A stretch of 55,363 nt of DNA from Enterobacter cloacae (GCF_011078175.1 NZ_JAALCJ010000013.1:1-55363), one strand, 5' to 3'. Counted from the stretch's first letter, positions 1 through 9,433 are shown. The notes: a model not told the origin generated them from the sequence alone. Made by a program: numbers and translations.

Positions 1-311
1 ACGCTTACCGAGCCTACGGGCTGGTTGTTCTCCCTCTCCCTGTGGGAGAGGGCTGGGGTGAGGGCATCAGACCGCAGTAAATTTCGCCCGGTGGCGCTAC
101 GCTTACCGAGCCTACGGGCTGGTTGTTCTCCCTCTCCCTGTGGGAGAGGGCTGGGGTGAGGGCATCAGACCGCAGTAAATTTCGCCCGGTGGCGCTATGC
201 TTACCGGACCTACGGGCTGGTTATTCTCCCTCTCCCTGTGGGAGAGGGCTGGGGTGAGGGCATCAGACCGCAGTAAATTTCGCCCGGTGGCGCTACGCTT
301 ACCGGACCTAC
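1..311. repeat. Three tandem copies of a 98-bp composite repeat plus a partial fourth
   Basis: The units lie at 1-98, 99-196 and 197-294, with a partial copy from 295. Period is exactly 98 bp and copies differ at only a few positions. Each unit joins a REP-like half (CGCCCGGTGGCGCT...TACCG) to a hairpin element (CCCTCTCCC-TGTG-GGAGAGGG followed by a GGGGTGAGGGCATCAGACCGC tail). Single copies of both parts occur between other genes in this window. The array begins at or before the window edge, so the true copy number is unknown. No protein-coding role is likely. Confidence 0.93.
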
Positions 312-464
312 ATGTCCCATCCACGCTTTGTGATCGTCTTCTTTTTATTCAGCTCCATAAGTAAAAACTCCTTTCCTTCCCCTCCCGCTGGGGTTATGGT
401 CGGATAGTTTTTTGACCATCCGCTCAAAATAAAAAGATAACAAACTGAATATTCAGGGGAAAAT

Positions 465-1178
465 ATGCGCAAGATCACACTGGCGCTCAGCGCCGCCTGC
501 TTATTGTTCTCGCTTAATAGTACCGTTGTTGCGCGGGCTTCTGCACCCACGCCGCTTTACACCGGCACCACCGCCGCCATACTTGCCGAACAGGCCCCCA
601 TTCACTGGGTTTCAGTAGCACAAATCGAAAACAGCCTGACGGGTCGCCCGCCGATGGCCGTGGGCTTCGATATTGATGATACCGTTCTCTTCTCCAGCCC
701 CGGTTTCTGGCGCGGCAAAAAAACGTACTCCCCGGACAGCGAAGCCTATCTGAAAAACCCAGAATTCTGGGAAAAGATGAACAACGGCTGGGATGAGTTC
801 AGTATCCCGAAAGAGGTTGCCCGCGCGCTGATCGCCATGCACGTAAAGCGCGGCGACAGCATTTACTTCGTGACCGGACGTAGCCAGACCAAAACCGAAA
901 CCGTCTCGAAAACGCTACAGGATGATTTCCTGATCCCGGCGGCCAGCATGAATCCGGTCATTTTTGCCGGGGACCAGGAAGGGCAAAACACTAAAACTCA
1001 GTGGCTGGAAAAGAAAAATATCAAAGTGTTCTACGGTGATTCAGATAACGACATCACCGCGGCGCACGACGTGGGAGCCAGAGGCATCAGGGTGTTACGC
1101 GCCTCGAACTCCACCTACCGACCGCTGCCGATGGCCGGAAAATTTGGTGAAGAGGTGATTGTTAACTCCGAATACTGA
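465..1178 (+). CDS. aphA: Class B acid phosphatase AphA, periplasmic
   Basis: A secreted, magnesium-dependent non-specific acid phosphatase and phosphotransferase of the HAD superfamily, which releases phosphate from nucleotides and other organic phosphates in the periplasm. The 237-residue protein has the E. coli length. A signal peptide (residues 1 to about 25, hydrophobic core [10 protein letters not shown], cleavage after an Ala-Arg-Ala stretch) precedes the HAD nucleophile motif [12 protein letters not shown], and a late acidic motif YGDSDNDI supplies metal ligands. The ATG has an AGGGG ribosome site 6-7 bases upstream. It is monocistronic; upstream lies the tandem repeat array. No clear terminator follows. 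Identification is confident from motif and overall similarity. Confidence 0.95.
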   Translation: MRKITLALSAACLLFSLNSTVVARASAPTPLYTGTTAAILAEQAPIHWVSVAQIENSLTGRPPMAVGFDIDDTVLFSSPGFWRGKKTYSPDSEAYLKNPEFWEKMNNGWDEFSIPKEVARALIAMHVKRGDSIYFVTGRSQTKTETVSKTLQDDFLIPAASMNPVIFAGDQEGQNTKTQWLEKKNIKVFYGDSDNDITAAHDVGARGIRVLRASNSTYRPLPMAGKFGEEVIVNSEY

Positions 1179-1290
1179 TGCATTTACGGCGGGGTGGATG
1201 CTTTTTTAATCAAATCTCGCCGCGCGGGTTTTACCTTTCGCTTTCTTGCTGCACACTTAGAAAGATTCACCTTTCATAATGGAGCAGCAC

Positions 1291-1707
1291 ATGTGGTATC
1301 AACAGACCCTGACCTTAAGCGCAAAGCCACGCGGATTTCACCTTGTGACGGACGAAGTCATCGGGCAAATCCGCGACCTCTCGCGCGTCAAAACGGGTTT
1401 GCTGCATCTGCTGCTTCAGCACACGTCTGCTTCTCTCACGCTCAATGAAAATTGCGATCCCACCGTCCGGTCTGACATGGAGCGGCATTTTCTGAAAACC
1501 GTCCCGGATAACGCCCCGTATGAGCATGATTACGAGGGGGCGGATGATATGCCCTCGCACATCAAATCCTCTTTGCTGGGCGTCTCGCTGATGCTGCCGG
1601 TCCACAACGGACGGCTACTGCTGGGTACGTGGCAGGGGATCTGGCTGGGAGAACATCGCATTCACGGTGGTTCGCGTAAAATTATCGCAACGCTACAAGG
1701 GGAATAA
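1291..1707 (+). CDS. yjbQ: YjbQ, UPF0047 family protein
   Basis: A small (138 aa) conserved cytosolic protein of the UPF0047/YjbQ family. Family members have been annotated as secondary thiamine-phosphate synthases on the basis of weak in vitro activity; the physiological role is unsettled. The start was chosen at MWYQQTL because GGAG lies six bases upstream and the length then matches E. coli YjbQ. An ATG 12 bases earlier places that GGAG inside the gene. Conserved family stretches are visible: [21 protein letters not shown] and a C-terminal [12 protein letters not shown]. It sits two bases before yjbR, so the two are probably cotranscribed. Confidence 0.93.
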   Translation: MWYQQTLTLSAKPRGFHLVTDEVIGQIRDLSRVKTGLLHLLLQHTSASLTLNENCDPTVRSDMERHFLKTVPDNAPYEHDYEGADDMPSHIKSSLLGVSLMLPVHNGRLLLGTWQGIWLGEHRIHGGSRKIIATLQGE

Positions 1708-1709
1708 AG

Positions 1710-2063
1710 ATGACAATTTCGGAGATACTTCAGTACTGCATGAGTAAGCCGGGTGCGGAACAAAGCGTTCACAGCGACTGGAAAGCCACGCAGATCAAAG
1801 TGGGGGATGTGCTGTTCGCGATGGTGAAAGAGGTGGATGCGCGACCTGCGGCATCACTGAAAACCAGTCCGGAACTGGCCGACTTACTGCGCCAGCAGCA
1901 CCATGATGTCAGGCCAAGTAAGCATCTGAATAAAGCGCACTGGAGTACGGTGTTTCTCGACGGCTCGCTGCCAGATTCGCAAATCTACTACCTGGTGGAC
2001 GCGTCGTATCAACAGGCGGTAGAACTGCTGCCGGAAACGATCCGACAGCAGCTCTCCGTGTGA
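1710..2063 (+). CDS. yjbR: YjbR, MmcQ/YjbR family DNA-binding-like protein
   Basis: A 117-residue protein of the MmcQ/YjbR family, whose fold (double-wing, CyaY-like) has suggested DNA binding, though no target is established. The sequence shows the family pattern: an N-terminal helix ending in PGAEQSVHSDW, then KVGDVLFAMV strands, and a C-terminal HLNKAHWSTV region followed by a helix with LVDASYQQAVELLP. The gene begins two bases after yjbQ with a GGGGAAT ribosome site overlapping the yjbQ stop region. It ends only three bases from the convergent uvrA stop, with no hairpin terminator seen between them. Confidence 0.92.
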   Translation: MTISEILQYCMSKPGAEQSVHSDWKATQIKVGDVLFAMVKEVDARPAASLKTSPELADLLRQQHHDVRPSKHLNKAHWSTVFLDGSLPDSQIYYLVDASYQQAVELLPETIRQQLSV

Positions 2064-2066
2064 CGA

Positions 2067-4889
2067 TTACAGCAACGGTTTGAGGAAGCGCGCGGTGTGC
2101 GAGGCTTCGCACTCTGCAACGGTCTCTGGGGTACCGGAGACGAGAATTTCACCGCCGCCGCTGCCGCCTTCCGGGCCGAGATCGACAATCCAGTCTGCGG
2201 TTTTAATCACGTCCAGGTTGTGCTCAATTACCACGATGGTGTTGCCCTGATCGCGCAGCTGGTGCAGCACGTCCAGCAGCTGCTGGATATCCGCAAAGTG
2301 CAGGCCGGTGGTCGGCTCATCCAGAATGTACAGCGTCTGACCGGTACCGCGTTTGGACAGCTCGCGAGCCAGCTTCACGCGCTGCGCTTCACCGCCGGAC
2401 AACGTTGTCGCTGACTGCCCCAGACGAATATAGGTCAGACCCACGTCCATCAGGGTTTGCAGCTTACGCGCCAGCGCAGGGACGGCGTCAAAGAACTCGC
2501 GCGCCTCTTCGATGGTCATATCCAGCACTTCGTGGATGGTCTTGCCTTTGTACTTAATTTCCAGCGTTTCGCGGTTATAGCGCTTACCTTTGCACTGGTC
2601 GCACGGCACGTAGATATCCGGCAGGAAGTGCATCTCAACCTTGATCACGCCGTCGCCCTGGCACGCTTCACAGCGGCCTCCGCGCACGTTAAAGCTAAAA
2701 CGTCCTGGCGTATACCCGCGCGAACGCGCTTCCGGCACGCCGGCAAAGAGTTCACGTACGGGCGTGAAGACGCCGGTATAGGTTGCCGGGTTGGAGCGCG
2801 GCGTACGGCCAATGGGACTCTGATCGATATCAATAACCTTATCGAAATGCTCCAGCCCCTGAATGTCGCGGTACGGTGCAGGTTCGGCCAGCGTTGCGCC
2901 GTTCAGCGCCGTCTGTGCAATCGGGAACAGCGTATCGTTGATCAGCGTCGATTTACCGGAACCGGACACGCCGGTGATGCAGGTAAACAGCCCGACAGGC
3001 AGCGTCAGGGTCACGTCTTTCAGGTTGTTGCCGCGCGCGCCGGTCAGCTTCAGCACTTTTTCCGGGTTCGCCGCCACGCGCTGTTTTGGCACTTCGATTT
3101 TGCGCTTGCCGCTCATGTACTGACCGGTCAGCGACTCGGGCACCGCCATAATGTCTTTCAGCGTGCCTTCTGCCACCACCTGTCCGCCGTGCACGCCAGC
3201 GCCCGGGCCGATGTCGATGACGTGGTCCGCGGCGCGGATTGCATCTTCGTCGTGCTCGACCACGATAACCGTGTTGCCGAGGTTACGCAGGTGAACCAGC
3301 GTGCCGAGCAGGCGTTCGTTGTCGCGCTGGTGCAGGCCGATAGACGGCTCATCCAGCACGTACATCACGCCGACCAGACCGGCACCAATCTGGCTCGCCA
3401 GACGAATACGCTGGGCTTCTCCGCCGGACAGCGTTTCAGCCGAGCGGGAAAGCGTCAGGTAGTTCAGGCCGACGTTCACGAGGAACTTGAGGCGATCGCC
3501 GATCTCTTTCAGCACTTTTTCAGCGATTTTCGCGCGCTGGCCGGAGAGCTTCAGGTTATTGAAGAAGTCCATCGCGTGACCAATGCTCATGTCTGAGATG
3601 GTCGGTAGCGCCGTGTTTTCCACAAACACGTGACGCGCTTCGCGACGCAAACGTGTCCCCTCACAGGTGGCGCAGGAGCGGTTGCTAATAAACTTAGCCA
3701 GCTCCTCGCGCACCGCGCTGGATTCGGTCTCTTTGTAGCGGCGCTCCATGTTGTGCAGCACCCCTTCGAACGGGTGTCGACGTACGGAGGTGTCACCGCG
3801 ATCGTTCATGTACTTGAACTCAATGTTCTCTTTGCCGGAACCGAACAGGATCACTTTATGTACGTTCGCGCTCAGGCTGGCCCACGGGGCTTCAACGTCG
3901 AACTTATAGTGTTCTGCCAGCGATTTCAGCATCTGAAAGTAGTAAAAATTACGCTTATCCCAGCCGCGAATGGCGCCACCCGCCAGCGACAGCTCCGGGT
4001 TCTGGATGACGCGATCGGGGTCGAAATACTGCTGAACGCCAAGGCCGTCACAGGTCGGGCACGCGCCCGCCGGGTTGTTGAACGAGAACAGGCGCGGTTC
4101 CAGCTCGCGCATGCTGTAGCCGCAAATCGGGCAGGCGAAGTTAGCGGAGAAGAGCAACTCTTCCGCTTTCGCATCGTCCATGTCTGACACTACCGCCGTA
4201 CCGCCCGACAGTTCCAGCGCCGTTTCAAAGGATTCCGCCAGACGCGTGGCCAGATCTTCACGTACCTTGAAGCGGTCAATCACCACTTCGATGGTGTGTT
4301 TCTTTTGCAGCTCCAGCTTTGGCGGATCGGAGAGGTCACACACTTCGCCGTCGATACGGGCGCGGATATAGCCCTGGCTTGCCAGGTTTTCCAGCGTTTT
4401 GGTGTGTTCGCCTTTACGCTCTTTAATAATGGGCGCCAGCAGCATCAGGCGTTTGCCTTCCGGCTGCGACAGCACGTTATCCACCATCTGGCTCACGGTC
4501 TGGGCCGCCAGTGGGACGTCGTGATCCGGGCAGCGCGGCTCGCCCACGCGCGCATACAGCAGGCGCAGGTAGTCATGAATTTCGGTAATGGTACCGACCG
4601 TTGAACGCGGGTTATGCGAGGTAGATTTTTGCTCAATAGAAATAGCCGGGGACAACCCTTCAATATGGTCGACATCCGGTTTTTCCATCAGCGACAGGAA
4701 CTGACGTGCGTACGCTGAAAGTGATTCAACGTAACGACGCTGTCCTTCGGCATACAAGGTGTCGAAAGCCAGTGAGGATTTGCCAGACCCCGAAAGCCCG
4801 GTCACGACGATGAGTTTGTCGCGAGGGATTATGAGGTTGATATTCTTGAGATTGTGGGTGCGGGCGCCCCGAACTTCGATCTTATCCAT
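2067..4889 (-). CDS. uvrA: Excinuclease ABC subunit A (UvrA)
   Basis: The damage-recognition ATPase of nucleotide excision repair. A UvrA dimer scans DNA, binds distortions with UvrB, and hands over to UvrB/UvrC for incision. The 940-residue length equals E. coli UvrA. Seen in order: first Walker [15 protein letters not shown] (about residue 31), the zinc module with paired CxxC (CPICGYS and CPTC, about residues 253-280), the first LSGGEAQR signature, the second Walker [11 protein letters not shown] (about 640), a second zinc module (CEAC and CDQC), and the second signature [12 protein letters not shown]. It is divergent from ssb, with a LexA operator between them, as in E. coli. Confidence 0.98.
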   Translation of the reverse strand: MDKIEVRGARTHNLKNINLIIPRDKLIVVTGLSGSGKSSLAFDTLYAEGQRRYVESLSAYARQFLSLMEKPDVDHIEGLSPAISIEQKSTSHNPRSTVGTITEIHDYLRLLYARVGEPRCPDHDVPLAAQTVSQMVDNVLSQPEGKRLMLLAPIIKERKGEHTKTLENLASQGYIRARIDGEVCDLSDPPKLELQKKHTIEVVIDRFKVREDLATRLAESFETALELSGGTAVVSDMDDAKAEELLFSANFACPICGYSMRELEPRLFSFNNPAGACPTCDGLGVQQYFDPDRVIQNPELSLAGGAIRGWDKRNFYYFQMLKSLAEHYKFDVEAPWASLSANVHKVILFGSGKENIEFKYMNDRGDTSVRRHPFEGVLHNMERRYKETESSAVREELAKFISNRSCATCEGTRLRREARHVFVENTALPTISDMSIGHAMDFFNNLKLSGQRAKIAEKVLKEIGDRLKFLVNVGLNYLTLSRSAETLSGGEAQRIRLASQIGAGLVGVMYVLDEPSIGLHQRDNERLLGTLVHLRNLGNTVIVVEHDEDAIRAADHVIDIGPGAGVHGGQVVAEGTLKDIMAVPESLTGQYMSGKRKIEVPKQRVAANPEKVLKLTGARGNNLKDVTLTLPVGLFTCITGVSGSGKSTLINDTLFPIAQTALNGATLAEPAPYRDIQGLEHFDKVIDIDQSPIGRTPRSNPATYTGVFTPVRELFAGVPEARSRGYTPGRFSFNVRGGRCEACQGDGVIKVEMHFLPDIYVPCDQCKGKRYNRETLEIKYKGKTIHEVLDMTIEEAREFFDAVPALARKLQTLMDVGLTYIRLGQSATTLSGGEAQRVKLARELSKRGTGQTLYILDEPTTGLHFADIQQLLDVLHQLRDQGNTIVVIEHNLDVIKTADWIVDLGPEGGSGGGEILVSGTPETVAECEASHTARFLKPLL

Positions 4890-4974
4890 TCACCTTTCCC
4901 GGTTGGAACACGGATTGCCTGATTTGTTTGAAGGACAAACGGCTGTCAGAAACGGCTAATTATGACACAAAATG

Positions 4975-4994
4975 ACCTGTTTGAATATACAGTA
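4975..4994. promoter_or_regulatory. LexA (SOS) operator between uvrA and ssb
   Basis: The 20-mer ACCTGTTTGAATATACAGTA contains the invariant CTG-N10-CAG core (4977-4992) and matches the LexA consensus closely on its right half. It lies in the divergent uvrA/ssb intergenic region, the same place as the E. coli uvrA SOS box. LexA binding here would repress uvrA and perhaps one ssb promoter until DNA damage. Confidence 0.9.
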
Positions 4995-5140
4995 TTGGAA
5001 TGCATTTTCTGATTCACTGTGTAACAATGTCGAGTTCGCGAGAGAAGTCTGGAACATGCTACGCAACTATCAAAGTGTCGTATGGAAATGGTACACTCGC
5101 GCGTTTACACTATTAAGAAACGTATTCAGGAGACACGAAC

Positions 5141-5665
5141 ATGGCCAGCAGAGGCGTAAACAAGGTGATTCTCGTCGGTAATCTGGGCCAGGACCCGGAA
5201 GTACGCTACATGCCGAGTGGTGGTGCAGTTGCCAACATTACGCTGGCTACTTCCGAATCCTGGCGTGATAAAGCGACCGGTGAAATGAAAGAGCAGACCG
5301 AATGGCACCGCGTTGTGCTGTTTGGCAAACTGGCTGAAGTGGCCGGTGAGTATCTGCGCAAAGGTTCTCAGGTCTATATCGAAGGCCAGCTGCGTACCCG
5401 CAAATGGACCGATCAATCCGGTCAGGAAAAATACACCACGGAAGTGGTGGTAAATGTTGGCGGCACCATGCAGATGCTGGGTGGTCGTCAGGGCGGTGGC
5501 GCACCAGCAGGTGGCGGCCAGCAGCAGGGCGGTTGGGGCCAGCCACAGCAGCCGCAGGGCGGCAACCAGTTCAGCGGCGGCGCGCAGTCTCGTCCGCAGC
5601 AGCAGTCTGCCCCGGCACCGTCTAACGAACCACCAATGGACTTCGACGACGATATTCCGTTCTGA
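5141..5665 (+). CDS. ssb: Single-stranded DNA-binding protein (SSB)
   Basis: The tetrameric ssDNA-binding protein of replication, recombination and repair. Residues 1 to about 112 form the OB fold, starting [19 protein letters not shown] and including the conserved WHR and FGKLAE stretches. A Gly/Gln/Pro-rich flexible linker (about 113-160) follows, and the C-terminal acidic tip MDFDDDIPF docks partner proteins such as RecQ, PriA and exonuclease I. Length is 174 aa against 178 in E. coli, the difference lying in the linker. AGGAG sits upstream of the ATG. A bidirectional terminator follows. Confidence 0.98.
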   Translation: MASRGVNKVILVGNLGQDPEVRYMPSGGAVANITLATSESWRDKATGEMKEQTEWHRVVLFGKLAEVAGEYLRKGSQVYIEGQLRTRKWTDQSGQEKYTTEVVVNVGGTMQMLGGRQGGGAPAGGGQQQGGWGQPQQPQGGNQFSGGAQSRPQQQSAPAPSNEPPMDFDDDIPF

Positions 5666-5684
5666 TATCCAGACGCGTAAATCA

Positions 5685-5716
5685 AAAAAAACCCAGACAC
5701 CTGTCTGGGTTTTTTA
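5685..5716. terminator. Bidirectional intrinsic terminator between ssb and yjcB
   Basis: A near-perfect hairpin AACCCAGACA-CC-TGTCTGGGTT is flanked by an A run on the left and a T run on the right. It can therefore terminate both ssb (plus) and the convergent yjcB (minus). Confidence 0.93.
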
Positions 5717-5727
5717 ATAACAGGCGA

Positions 5728-6009
5728 TCAGGTAATCACCATCGGCCAGTCTGGCGGAGTGTGGCTCATGGCTTCAACCATCACCACTTTAATGTTTTCC
5801 CAGACGGCAGACATATCCATCAACGTAATGCCGAGCAACCCTGTCGCGAACCAGCATGCGGCTCCCAACCCTAACAGGGTACTAATCACCGCCAGACCCG
5901 CGTAGTCGGACTTTCGGAACTGAATGTTTAACGTGCTGGCCAAAAACATCAAAACCGCGCTCAACAACGGCCAGCGCAGGAGCACCATGCTGGTGGTAAT
6001 GGTTGCCAT
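5728..6009 (-). CDS. yjcB: YjcB, small inner-membrane protein
   Basis: A 93-residue membrane protein of unknown function found in enteric bacteria. The start was placed at MATITTSMVLLRW because this gives the E. coli YjcB length and alignment. The upstream in-frame ATGs would add 14 residues with no family counterpart, and a GAGGATGGG ribosome site lies about ten bases before the chosen ATG. Three hydrophobic stretches are visible (about residues 8-22, 35-50 and 50-66), then a hydrophilic C-terminal tail ending PPDWPMVIT. It is convergent with ssb and has a CRP-like site upstream. No function can be assigned from sequence. Confidence 0.88.
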   Translation of the reverse strand: MATITTSMVLLRWPLLSAVLMFLASTLNIQFRKSDYAGLAVISTLLGLGAACWFATGLLGITLMDMSAVWENIKVVMVEAMSHTPPDWPMVIT

Positions 6010-6072
6010 AAAACCCATCCTCGACAAAACAGACGAACTGGAATGAAACAATGTTTCTCGTTACATAAGATG

Positions 6073-6088
6073 TGTGAACTATATCACA
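6073..6088. promoter_or_regulatory. CRP-like site upstream of yjcB
   Basis: TGTGA-ACTATA-TCACA is a perfect pair of CRP half-sites with the standard six-base spacer. It lies about 64 bases upstream of the yjcB start on the minus strand, and nearly 580 bases from pdeC. This suggests cAMP-CRP control of yjcB; binding is inferred from the motif alone. Confidence 0.6.
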
Positions 6089-6667
6089 TTTGATGTTTTA
6101 TTAGCCAGTGTCACATTGAGGAAAAATGGGCGATTTATCACCCTGGAGAATATATCTTTGTCAGCGGGGCTGGGGCCTCAGCCCCGCGTCGGTGTGGGCA
6201 TGTGCGCATACAGCAGATGAAAACGCGGCCCATGCAGGGAACGCGGCGCGTGAGTCGTTTTACGGGAAAATGGAAACGCTATTTGTCGGGCGTCGCAAAA
6301 AATAATGTGGTCGCATCTGATGATGAATAAATCAAATACCGAAACATCCACGAACAATTATCACGACGTTGCGGGTTCATCATGCATCTTTTTCAAGCGC
6401 TCAGACGTTTGGTTAAATCAACGATTCTCTATTGTGCTAACTTAAACCACCCGGATGTGCTGGATAATTATTTCCTTAATAGAAACTGAACGAATACTTT
6501 CAGTTTAGCTTACGGGAAAATATTATCGGCATCATGAATTTTAGGATTTTTAATACCAAAAGTCAGTTGCTAACTTCGCATGATTCATGCAACGTAATCA
6601 CCTGTTTATCAAAGCAGCCGGCCTTCATTGCTACAGGCGTACAACATTCAGGGATACAGAGCGGGAA
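6089..6667. other. Long intergenic region between yjcB and pdeC, with a GC-rich hairpin
   Basis: About 580 bases without a convincing gene. A 9-bp perfect hairpin (GCGGGGCTG / CAGCCCCGC) lies at 6164-6187 and has no T run after it. The segment from about 6300 on is AT-rich and presumably contains the pdeC promoter; no well-spaced sigma-70 promoter could be chosen with confidence. A 35-codon ORF (6382-6489) is present but has a weak ribosome site and no recognised relatives. Confidence 0.5.
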
Positions 6668-8233
6668 ATGAATCGTAGCGCGCGGCGCAAGATGCTCAAC
6701 GTGGTCGGGATTATCATGGTCGTTATGCTGCCGGTGATGCTTGCGCTATGGTTTGCCAAGCTTCGAGCCGTGTCAGAAATCAGCGCCGAGCTGCGCACCT
6801 TTGCTGAACTTGCTTTAAACAAAACTGAACGGGTAATTCAACAGGTTGATCTGGCTCGGGAAGAGGCGGAAAAATATCAGGGTAACATTTGTACGCCGGC
6901 GCATCGTCAATATATGTTGAACGTTGCCCGCGGTCGTCTTTTTGTTGCCGATTTAATTTATGCTGAAGGGCAGCGTTTTCGTTGCTCGACCCTTTTCACT
7001 CCGGACCATCCTTACATTATTCCCGCAGCCAATTACACACGTAAACCCGACGTTGCCATCTATTATTTTCGCGACACGCCATTTTTTTATGGTTATAAAA
7101 TGATATATATGCAGCGCGGAAATTACGTCGTCGTGGTTAATCCGCTTTCGTACAGTGAGGTGATGTCAGACGATCGTTCCCTGTCGTGGGGAGTGTATGA
7201 CACCGTCAGCAATGCATTCTTTTCTGTCAGCCAGAAAGCCAATATTCCTTTAATGCATTCGATGATTGGGCATCAGGAAACGACTTTTCAGAAAGGGGAC
7301 CGTTTTTATACGATTGTAGAATCGGCGCAGCGACCCATTGCGGCGATAGTTTCAACGTCCAGTGCTCGTTTTTATAAAACGCTTTATCATCAGGCTACCC
7401 TGACGCTACCGCTGGGGATGATTTGCAGCATTATTATTCTGCTGGTGTGGTCGCGTACACACCGTGAATTGAATTCGCCTGGCCGTCGTCTGCACCGGGC
7501 GCTGAATACACGCCAGCTGTGCGTCCATTATCAGCCCATTATTGATATTAAAAATAACCAGTGCGTAGGGGCAGAGGCGTTGTTGCGCTGGCCGGGATTC
7601 AACGGGCAGGTTATGAGCCCCGCGGAATTTATTCCTCTGGCAGAAAAAGAGGGGATGATTGCGCGCATCACGGACTACGTCGTGGAGGCGGTGTTCAGCG
7701 ATCTGGGGCATTTCCTTGCCGCTCATCCTCATCTGTATGTCTCAATAAACCTGTCGGCCTCGGATTTCCACTCCTCGCGTCTTATCGCCCTCATCTCCGA
7801 CAAAGCCCGCTTTTACTCGGTCCGCGCGCAGCAAATCAAAATTGAGGTTACGGAACGTGGTTTTATTGATGTGCCTAAAACCACGCCGGTCATCCAGGCG
7901 TTTCGCCAGGCGGGCTATGAGGTGGCGATTGATGATTTTGGAACCGGCTACTCTAATTTGCATAACCTCTATTCGCTGAACGTCGATATCCTGAAAATCG
8001 ACAAGTCCTTCATTGATACCTTAACCACCAACAGCACCAGTCACCTGATTGCCGAACACATCATTGAGATGGCGCAAAGCCTGCGGCTGAAAACCATTGC
8101 GGAAGGGGTCGAGACGGGGGAGCAGGTGAGCTGGCTGCTGAAACGTGGCGTGCAGTATTGTCAGGGATGGCATTTCGCGAAAGCGATGCCGCCGCAGGCA
8201 TTTATGGCCTGGCAGCAGCAACCTTCGCGTTAA
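6668..8233 (+). CDS. pdeC: Membrane c-di-GMP phosphodiesterase PdeC (CSS and EAL domains)
   Basis: An inner-membrane enzyme that hydrolyses cyclic di-GMP, opposing biofilm formation. The start at MNRSARRK gives 521 aa, close to the E. coli 528, and is preceded by GAGCGGGAA; a longer frame would start at 6587. The order is TM1 (about residues 13-30), a periplasmic CSS domain with two cysteines (in NICTPAH and RFRCSTL), TM2 (about 244-262), and a cytoplasmic EAL domain. The EAL domain shows GAEALLRW, INLSASDF, EVTE, AIDDFGTGYSNL, LKIDKSF and IAEGVE, so all catalytic metal ligands appear present. Family knowledge: a disulfide between the CSS cysteines keeps the enzyme inactive, and DsbA/DsbB redox state controls it. 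It converges on soxS. Confidence 0.93.
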   Translation: MNRSARRKMLNVVGIIMVVMLPVMLALWFAKLRAVSEISAELRTFAELALNKTERVIQQVDLAREEAEKYQGNICTPAHRQYMLNVARGRLFVADLIYAEGQRFRCSTLFTPDHPYIIPAANYTRKPDVAIYYFRDTPFFYGYKMIYMQRGNYVVVVNPLSYSEVMSDDRSLSWGVYDTVSNAFFSVSQKANIPLMHSMIGHQETTFQKGDRFYTIVESAQRPIAAIVSTSSARFYKTLYHQATLTLPLGMICSIIILLVWSRTHRELNSPGRRLHRALNTRQLCVHYQPIIDIKNNQCVGAEALLRWPGFNGQVMSPAEFIPLAEKEGMIARITDYVVEAVFSDLGHFLAAHPHLYVSINLSASDFHSSRLIALISDKARFYSVRAQQIKIEVTERGFIDVPKTTPVIQAFRQAGYEVAIDDFGTGYSNLHNLYSLNVDILKIDKSFIDTLTTNSTSHLIAEHIIEMAQSLRLKTIAEGVETGEQVSWLLKRGVQYCQGWHFAKAMPPQAFMAWQQQPSR

Positions 8234-8239
8234 TACGCA

Positions 8240-8566
8240 TTAATTAAGCCGATGGCGATAGTCGCTCGGCGTACGGTCAAACTCGCGGCGGAAGACGCGG
8301 GAAAAGGTCTGCTGCGACACATAGCCCAGATCCATTGCGATATCAAAAATGGGCCGCTGCGTTGAGCGTAACGCCTGCGCTGCCAGCAGGAGCCTGCGCT
8401 GGCGAATATAGTCACCCAGCGTTTGATGCATTACGGTGCGGAACATTCGCTGTAAATACCATTTCGAATAGCCCGACTTTTTAGCGACCACATCAATGTT
8501 CAACGGCTGGTCGATATGTTCATCAATCCATTCAATAAGCGTCTGAATAATTTGCTGATGCGACAT
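8240..8566 (-). CDS. soxS: Superoxide-response activator SoxS (AraC family)
   Basis: A stand-alone AraC/XylS DNA-binding protein that activates the superoxide/redox-cycling regulon (sodA, zwf, fpr, micF, acrAB and others). The 108-residue form starting MSHQQIIQTL was chosen because AGAGGGG lies about eight bases upstream and it matches the E. coli 107 aa; the frame itself extends eight codons further. Two helix-turn-helix units are visible: LNIDVVAKKSGYSKWYLQRMF and IFDIAMDLGYVSQQTFSRVF. It is divergent from soxR, and transcription is controlled by oxidised SoxR at the palindrome between them. Confidence 0.97.
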   Translation of the reverse strand: MSHQQIIQTLIEWIDEHIDQPLNIDVVAKKSGYSKWYLQRMFRTVMHQTLGDYIRQRRLLLAAQALRSTQRPIFDIAMDLGYVSQQTFSRVFRREFDRTPSDYRHRLN

Positions 8567-8625
8567 TAGGTTACCCCTCTGTGGAGACATCTGTCCTGGT
8601 TGATTCGTCGTTTTCTCTGCGGGGG

Positions 8626-8656
8626 AGTATAATTCCTCAAGTTAACTTGAGGTAAA
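8626..8656 (-). promoter_or_regulatory. soxS promoter with SoxR operator (19-bp spacer)
   Basis: The perfect 18-bp palindrome CCTCAAGTTAACTTGAGG (8635-8652) lies between soxS and soxR. On the minus strand a -35 TTTACC (8651-8656) and -10 TATACT (8626-8631) flank it with a 19-bp spacer. This overlong spacing is the hallmark of MerR-family-activated promoters: oxidised SoxR twists the DNA to permit soxS transcription. The same site can act in soxR autoregulation. Confidence 0.95.
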
Positions 8657-8664
8657 GAGGTTTT

Positions 8665-9123
8665 ATGGAAAAGAGATTACCGCGCATTAAAGCGCTGTTA
8701 ACCCCTGGCGAAGTCGCGAAGCGAAGCGGCGTAGCGGTGTCGGCGCTTCATTTTTATGAAAGCAAAGGGTTAATAAAAAGTATCCGTAACGCCGGGAACC
8801 AGCGTCGCTACACCCGTGACGTGCTCCGCTACGTGGCGATTATCAAAATTGCGCAACGTATTGGCATCCCCCTGGCCACCATCGGTGACGCGTTCGGCGT
8901 TTTGCCGGAAGGGCACTCGTTGAGCGCGAAAGAGTGGAAGCAATTGTCATCCCAGTGGCGAGAGGAGCTGGACAGGCGCATCCACACGCTTGTTGCACTG
9001 CGCGATGAGCTGGACGGCTGTATTGGTTGCGGGTGTTTATCACGTAGTGATTGTCCGTTGCGAAACCCCGGCGACAGGCTGGGCGAGCAGGGGACGGGGG
9101 CGAGACTGCTGGAGGAGGATTGA
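8665..9123 (+). CDS. soxR: Redox-sensing regulator SoxR (MerR family, 2Fe-2S)
   Basis: A dimeric MerR-family sensor of redox-cycling drugs and superoxide stress that activates soxS when its [2Fe-2S] cluster is oxidised. The 152 residues show an N-terminal winged helix ([22 protein letters not shown]), a long dimerisation helix and the cluster ligands Cys119, Cys122, Cys124 and Cys130 in [13 protein letters not shown]. All four cysteines are present, so the sensor should be functional. The operator and soxS are directly upstream; an intrinsic terminator and the antisense-strand sRNA SraL lie downstream. Confidence 0.97.
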   Translation: MEKRLPRIKALLTPGEVAKRSGVAVSALHFYESKGLIKSIRNAGNQRRYTRDVLRYVAIIKIAQRIGIPLATIGDAFGVLPEGHSLSAKEWKQLSSQWREELDRRIHTLVALRDELDGCIGCGCLSRSDCPLRNPGDRLGEQGTGARLLEED

Positions 9124-9171
9124 GGTCTGTTTGCCAGTTAAGCGAAGCGCTGCACCGCAAAACAAGCATAA

Positions 9172-9312
9172 AGAACTAAAGCGCCACTAAGGGCGCTTTA
9201 GTTTTTTCCGGTCTTTGTCTTTCTCTCTATCCCGCTGGTTCTCGGGAGGGTTTCCCCCGACATCAGTACCCCTCGTGTCGAGCTTGTGGAGGAGGTTCCG
9301 GTTTGTACTGAT
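9172..9312 (-). ncRNA. sraL: Small RNA SraL (RyjA), approximate ends
   Basis: E. coli and Salmonella encode SraL/RyjA, about 140 nt, on the strand opposite soxR just beyond its 3' end; this segment has the same position and strand. On the minus strand a -10-like TAGAAT (9319-9324) followed by TTAAGG, in a sigma-S-like context and without a clear -35, predicts a start near 9312. The RNA would begin with a stem ATCAGTAC (9312-9305) pairing with GTACTGAT (9269-9262) and end at the hairpin at 9174-9203. Family knowledge: Salmonella SraL is RpoS-dependent and acts on tig and rho mRNAs. The ends are inferred. Confidence 0.75.
9174..9208. terminator. Intrinsic terminator of soxR (and SraL on the other strand)
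   Basis: A 12-bp stem AACTAAAGCGCC / GGCGCTTTAGTT with a six-base loop is followed by TTTTT on the plus strand. On the minus strand the same stem is followed by a weaker CTTTAT tract, which suits the SraL 3' end. Confidence 0.88.
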
Positions 9313-9433
9313 ACCTTAATTCTATGCCCGGCCGCCGTTTTTGCCACCGGAAAGGATGAGTTTTTAGCCGAATTTTTTTCGTGAAGTTGTTCAGTTTTCT
9401 ATAGTTAAAAAGTATGAATCACCGGAGAACATC

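Noticed and set aside
308..358. A 16-codon minus-strand ORF with a good ribosome site (AAGGAG) upstream, overlapping the repeat array.
   Set aside because: Too short, no recognised family, and its stop codon is contributed by the repeat. Kept only as a curiosity.
2457..3596. A 379-codon plus-strand frame opposite uvrA.
   Set aside because: It is a shadow of the high-GC uvrA coding strand; uvrA has unmistakable motifs throughout.
6382..6489. A 35-codon plus-strand ORF between yjcB and pdeC.
   Set aside because: Weak ribosome site and no known relatives; chance frame in an AT-rich gap is the simpler reading.
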